From: Dehalococcoidales bacterium
GTDB lineage: Bacteria > Chloroflexota > Dehalococcoidia > Dehalococcoidales > UBA2162
Direction of reading: 5' to 3'
Length of the DNA stretch: 6,522 nt
NCBI GenBank assembly: GCA_020354275.1
Contig: CP070645.1
Location: 1 to 6,522, forward strand
In this document: piece after piece, positions 4,243-6,522 of the stretch
Position numbering within the stretch: the stretch's first letter is position 1
Layout: the number at the start of each line of letters is the position of its first letter
Notes under the pieces: model-generated
Told to the model about the DNA's origin: nothing
Database searches by the model: none
What the model saw: only the letters and a program-made list of their open reading frames with translations
Translations under genes and position numbers: made by a program

Positions 4243-5862
4243 ATGATCGATAGAATAATCTACATCTTAAATAGAATGGTCAGGACGGAAAGGCTGTACC
4301 TTGTTTTCCTGGCCGTTATTCTGGCTGCTTCCATATTTGGCGCTTTCGGGACCTACCGGGCATTCAGCAGACCGGCCCAGTTTGAAGAAGTCATGACCTA
4401 CAAGCACCGGGGGGAGTTCGACTACCTCACCCACCTGGATGCTTCCTATGTATATGGCGATATAACCTTTGAGGATTTCACCTATGAGCCGCCCGATTAT
4501 AGACCGGCAACGCCGAAGTACGCTGTCGAGTTTGTTGACCGTATCGTGATGAGCTTCGGCTATCTATTTATGCCGGACAGGCCGGTCAATAGTATATCCG
4601 GGCGGGTAGAGATTGACGCAGATATTGACTATAGGGAAGGAGAGGATGAAGAGGTAGTCCTCATGCCGATGACCAGCCTGCCCAACGGCTCCAGCATTTT
4701 TTTCACGCTGGATATGGATACGCTTCTTGCCAGCGCCAGAATGCAAATCAGTGCCAATGCCTACCTTACAATAGAGACAGATACCGGCCCGGTCTTCGAG
4801 AGATACAGCCAGGTGTTCACCATATGGGTAAACGACCCTATTATCGAGATGGATAGGGACCTGGTTAATACCTACCAGGCATCTTTCGGAGGATTGAACT
4901 ATGACATTGATGGTGCTTTTGACTACACCGTGTACCTCAAGGAGGACTCTCCCTATGAAGCTAAAATCCTGAAACCACCGGTAAACCCAACGCCGGATGT
5001 AAACAGCTTACCGTCGACAAAGACATTGGGGCCGGGCGACTCCATTTACTCAGCCCTTTTTGACAGGATGGATGGGTCATTTACCTACAGGTTTGAATCG
5101 AACGGGCCGGTCCGTTATGTGACCGAGGAGGTGGAAGTAAACGCCATCCTTGAGACGGAGGGTGCCTGGAGTAAAGAATTTGTACTCGTCCCGCGAACCA
5201 CAAAAACAGGTAACTTTACCGTTGATTTTACACTTACCAGTGAAAACCTGACCCACTTTGTTGATATCCTGAAGGTTATTAAGGAAGAGACCGGCATTTC
5301 TTTCCCATATATATTGAAGATTAAGGCGGAAGTCCAAACTACTGCCCAGACTGATTATGGACTTATATCTGAACAATTCGACCAGACACTAAGCGCCCGG
5401 TTGGGAGACCAGGTTATTACCTGGGAGGGGCAAATGACTGGTTCTGATTCAGGCTCCTTAAGAACCAATAATATGTTACCCAACCCGGTAAAAGTAATGG
5501 GGTTCCGGGTTTCAGAGGCAAGAATTCTTTACCCTGTATTAACCGGGGTTTTTCTCGCTTCGCTGGTTACTCTATTGATATATTTCAGGAGATTTAAGCC
5601 AGAGAGCCTACCCTCGGTTGAAGACGAACTGCTGCGCCTAAGAATGAAGTACAAGGATACTATTATAGATGTTGAGGAATTACCTCAACGCATCACGGGG
5701 GATACGGTATCGGTAGTCAACTCACTTGACGAGCTAGTTAAGATTGCTGACTCGCTTTTTAAACCGGTACTACACGAGACTCAATCTGAAGGTCATAAAT
5801 ATTGCGTTATTGATGGTGCGATAAGATACACGTACAATGCTAACTACAATGAGGGAGTATAG
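4243..5862 (+). CDS. DUF5305-like membrane protein with duplicated outer domain
   Basis: This 539-residue protein has a short cytosolic N-terminus, a membrane helix at about 17-37, a large extracytoplasmic region (about 38-427), a second helix at about 428-448 and a cytosolic C-terminal domain of about 90 residues. The overall architecture and the C-terminal domain (DELLRLRMKYKDTIIDVEEL, then YCVIDGAIRYTY near the end) fit the DUF5305 family, known mainly beside signal peptidase and TasA-like genes in archaea and some bacteria. The outer region looks like two repeats: FDYLTHLDASYVYG with FVDRIVMSFGYLF in the first, FDYTVYLKEDSPYEA with LFDRMDGSFTYRF in the second. Each is followed by a beta-rich stretch with VVLMPMTS or FVLVPRTT. 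The function is unknown. By context it may anchor, assemble or export the TasA-like proteins, or pair with the signal peptidase. It is second gene of the operon. Confidence 0.8.
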   Translation: MIDRIIYILNRMVRTERLYLVFLAVILAASIFGAFGTYRAFSRPAQFEEVMTYKHRGEFDYLTHLDASYVYGDITFEDFTYEPPDYRPATPKYAVEFVDRIVMSFGYLFMPDRPVNSISGRVEIDADIDYREGEDEEVVLMPMTSLPNGSSIFFTLDMDTLLASARMQISANAYLTIETDTGPVFERYSQVFTIWVNDPIIEMDRDLVNTYQASFGGLNYDIDGAFDYTVYLKEDSPYEAKILKPPVNPTPDVNSLPSTKTLGPGDSIYSALFDRMDGSFTYRFESNGPVRYVTEEVEVNAILETEGAWSKEFVLVPRTTKTGNFTVDFTLTSENLTHFVDILKVIKEETGISFPYILKIKAEVQTTAQTDYGLISEQFDQTLSARLGDQVITWEGQMTGSDSGSLRTNNMLPNPVKVMGFRVSEARILYPVLTGVFLASLVTLLIYFRRFKPESLPSVEDELLRLRMKYKDTIIDVEELPQRITGDTVSVVNSLDELVKIADSLFKPVLHETQSEGHKYCVIDGAIRYTYNANYNEGV

Positions 5863-5866
5863 GAGA
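5861..5866 (+). promoter_or_regulatory. Ribosome binding site overlapping a stop codon
   Basis: AGGAGA (5861-5866) shares bases with the TAG stop (5860-5862) of the DUF5305 gene and sits almost against the ATG at 5868. GAGGGAG (5851-5857), at better spacing, lies inside the upstream coding end. The arrangement suggests translational coupling of the two genes. Confidence 0.6.
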
Positions 5867-5867
5867 G

Positions 5868-6197
5868 ATGCTCGAGAAAGTAAACAATTTAAGGCGTAAA
5901 CAAATTGACGATTTACGTAATGCTGGTTTGACCTATGCTGAAATCGGCCGTGAGTTGGGGATTTCTCGGGAAAGGGTAAGGCAGATTGTATCGGGGAAAA
6001 GCAGAGATAAGAAAAAAACCACTAATGATAATCCGGATGCTCTGTTAAGAACCGCTGAAGCGGCCAGAATGCTTAATGTTCATGTTAATACCATACGACG
6101 CTGGAGTGATAAGGAGTTACTGACTGCACTACGCATCGGTCCACGGGGTGACAGAAGGTTTCGGCTTCGTGATATTGAAAACCTCCTGAAGATGTAG
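5868..6197 (+). CDS. Small dual helix-turn-helix DNA-binding protein
   Basis: This 109-residue protein is made of two unrelated DNA-binding units. Residues ~10-42 (LRNAGLTYAEIGRELGI, SRERVRQI) form a helix-turn-helix like sigma-70 region 4. A charged linker (KSRDKKKTTNDN) follows. Residues ~59-107 (LLRTAEAARMLNVHVNTIRR, then GDRRFRLRDIENLL) form a MerR/excisionase-type winged helix with the R-R-F-R wing. There is no effector domain or dimerisation coiled coil as in true MerR activators. It starts five bases after the DUF5305 stop and is last in the operon. It may be an autoregulator of this operon or of the TasA-like operon, but this is inferred from context only. A recombination-directionality factor is an alternative for MerR-like small proteins, yet no integrase or att site is visible. 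Confidence 0.85.
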   Translation: MLEKVNNLRRKQIDDLRNAGLTYAEIGRELGISRERVRQIVSGKSRDKKKTTNDNPDALLRTAEAARMLNVHVNTIRRWSDKELLTALRIGPRGDRRFRLRDIENLLKM

Positions 6198-6205
6198 TCT
6201 ACCGG

Positions 6206-6230
6206 CACTGTAATAATGTGAAGTGTTTTT
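6206..6230 (+). terminator. Weak candidate terminator of the signal peptidase operon
   Basis: A 4-bp stem CACT/AGTG with a 12-base loop is followed by five T residues, about 10 bases after the last stop. The stem is too short to be confident, and read-through toward rnpB is possible. Confidence 0.25.
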
Positions 6231-6371
6231 GGTTCCTTCTTTCGTATCGAGTCTTTTCTCCATGTCCAACCTTCACGGAGTAGGATTATCCTATGCTTCC
6301 CTCGGGTATAAATAAAGAAAAAAGCATCAGCTACCACAGTAACATCTTCTAATACCACTTAGACTCCTCTG

Positions 6372-6400
6372 TTATCATTATTATATAGGGTGTATATAAT
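6372..6400 (+). promoter_or_regulatory. Candidate upstream rnpB promoter
   Basis: TTATCA (6372-6377), a 17-base spacer and a perfect TATAAT (6395-6400). It lies in AT-rich DNA, so chance matches are likely. It would give an rnpB precursor about 40 bases longer than that from the proximal promoter. Confidence 0.35.
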
Positions 6401-6411
6401 TAGGTTGTTGT

Positions 6412-6440
6412 TTGACTCTCCCATGCTAGTGTAATAAAGT
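6412..6440 (+). promoter_or_regulatory. Candidate proximal rnpB promoter
   Basis: TTGACT (6412-6417), a 17-base spacer and TAAAGT (6435-6440) place the transcription start around 6446-6448. This is where the RNase P RNA sequence appears to begin. Confidence 0.6.
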
Positions 6441-6445
6441 ATAAA

Positions 6446-6522
6446 CGGGCCAAGTAAACCGGGTGACCGCTCGCTTAAGGTGGGAGGAAAGTCCGAGCTC
6501 TACCGGGCAGGACGCTGGGTAA
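6446..6522 (+). ncRNA. rnpB: RNase P RNA, bacterial type A (5' part, runs off the window)
   Basis: This is the catalytic RNA of RNase P, which trims tRNA 5' leaders. The diagnostic conserved region GGAGGAAAGTCCG (6482-6494) is present, followed by AGCTCTACCGGGCAGG and ACGCTGGGTAA. This matches the order of the bacterial consensus (GGAAAGTCCGGGCTC...GGGCAGG...GCCAGGTAA). CCGC/GTGG upstream can form a short P3-like stem. The 5' end near 6446 is inferred from the proximal promoter. The rest of the molecule, including the universally conserved 3' core, lies beyond the window. Confidence 0.92.

Larger units (their letters stand above)
6198..6445 (+). other. Non-coding spacer between the dual-HTH gene and rnpB
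   Basis: I see no credible gene on either strand. CACT (6206-6209)/AGTG (6222-6225) followed by TTTTT (6226-6230) is a weak terminator candidate. A perfect inverted repeat TAGGATTATCCTA lies at 6281-6293. The last ~75 bases are AT-rich and carry promoter-like sequences for rnpB. Confidence 0.6.

Noticed and set aside
5868..6197. Excisionase of an integrated element
   Set aside because: The MerR-like domain fits, but there is no integrase, att-like repeat or tRNA junction in the window. Operon position favours a regulator.
6281..6293. Inverted repeat TAGGATTATCCTA as an operator
   Set aside because: A perfect 13-base dyad, but isolated, with no half-site repeats and far from the promoter hexamers. 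Mentioned under the spacer only.
6080..6358. Minus-strand open frame of 92 codons
   Set aside because: Its C-terminal half is antisense to the clear dual-HTH gene, it has no recognisable motif and no good ribosome site. It is a shadow.

Overview
The window looks like chromosomal DNA of a bacterium of moderate GC content. The evidence is Shine-Dalgarno-led genes, TTGACA/TATAAT-type promoters, an intrinsic terminator and the 5' part of a bacterial type A RNase P RNA. The mix of a NarL-type two-component pair, TasA-like exported proteins, a SipW/archaeal-type signal peptidase and a DUF5305 protein suggests a Chloroflexota (Dehalococcoidia-like) lineage. That placement is an inference and was not tested.

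Layout. At 1-1077 lies the 3' end of a histidine kinase gene, overlapping by four bases a complete NarL/FixJ response regulator. At 1074-1613, on the minus strand and converging with the regulator so that the two stop codons overlap, is a four-helix MauE/DoxX-type membrane protein. Its promoter is almost consensus and lies so close to the start codon that the mRNA should be nearly leaderless. The 342-base gap 1614-1955 holds that promoter, a cluster of TGAC/GTCA half-sites around an 18-bp near-palindrome, and a structured-looking leader in front of the next gene.

The region 1956-3483 is an exported-protein operon. It holds two genes whose products share a SipW-type leader (GGTxA-DW) and a DDHGxYCxxAG motif but then diverge. 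The first is a recognisable TasA/camelysin-like protein and the second is an unassigned secreted protein. A strong hairpin separates them, and an intrinsic terminator closes the unit. The region 3484-6197 is a second operon with its own promoter: a Ser/His-type signal peptidase expected to process the two secreted proteins, a DUF5305 membrane protein with a duplicated extracytoplasmic domain, and a small protein carrying two different DNA-binding helix-turn-helix domains. The region 6198-6522 is non-coding, with tandem promoter candidates leading into rnpB, which runs off the window.

Functional reading (inference). 1956-6197 is probably a self-contained module for a surface fibre or matrix: structural subunits, their dedicated signal peptidase, a membrane accessory factor and a candidate regulator. 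Its expression may be tuned by the operator-like repeats and the folded leader. The most novel parts are the leader RNA, the second secreted protein, the duplicated DUF5305 architecture and the dual-HTH protein.
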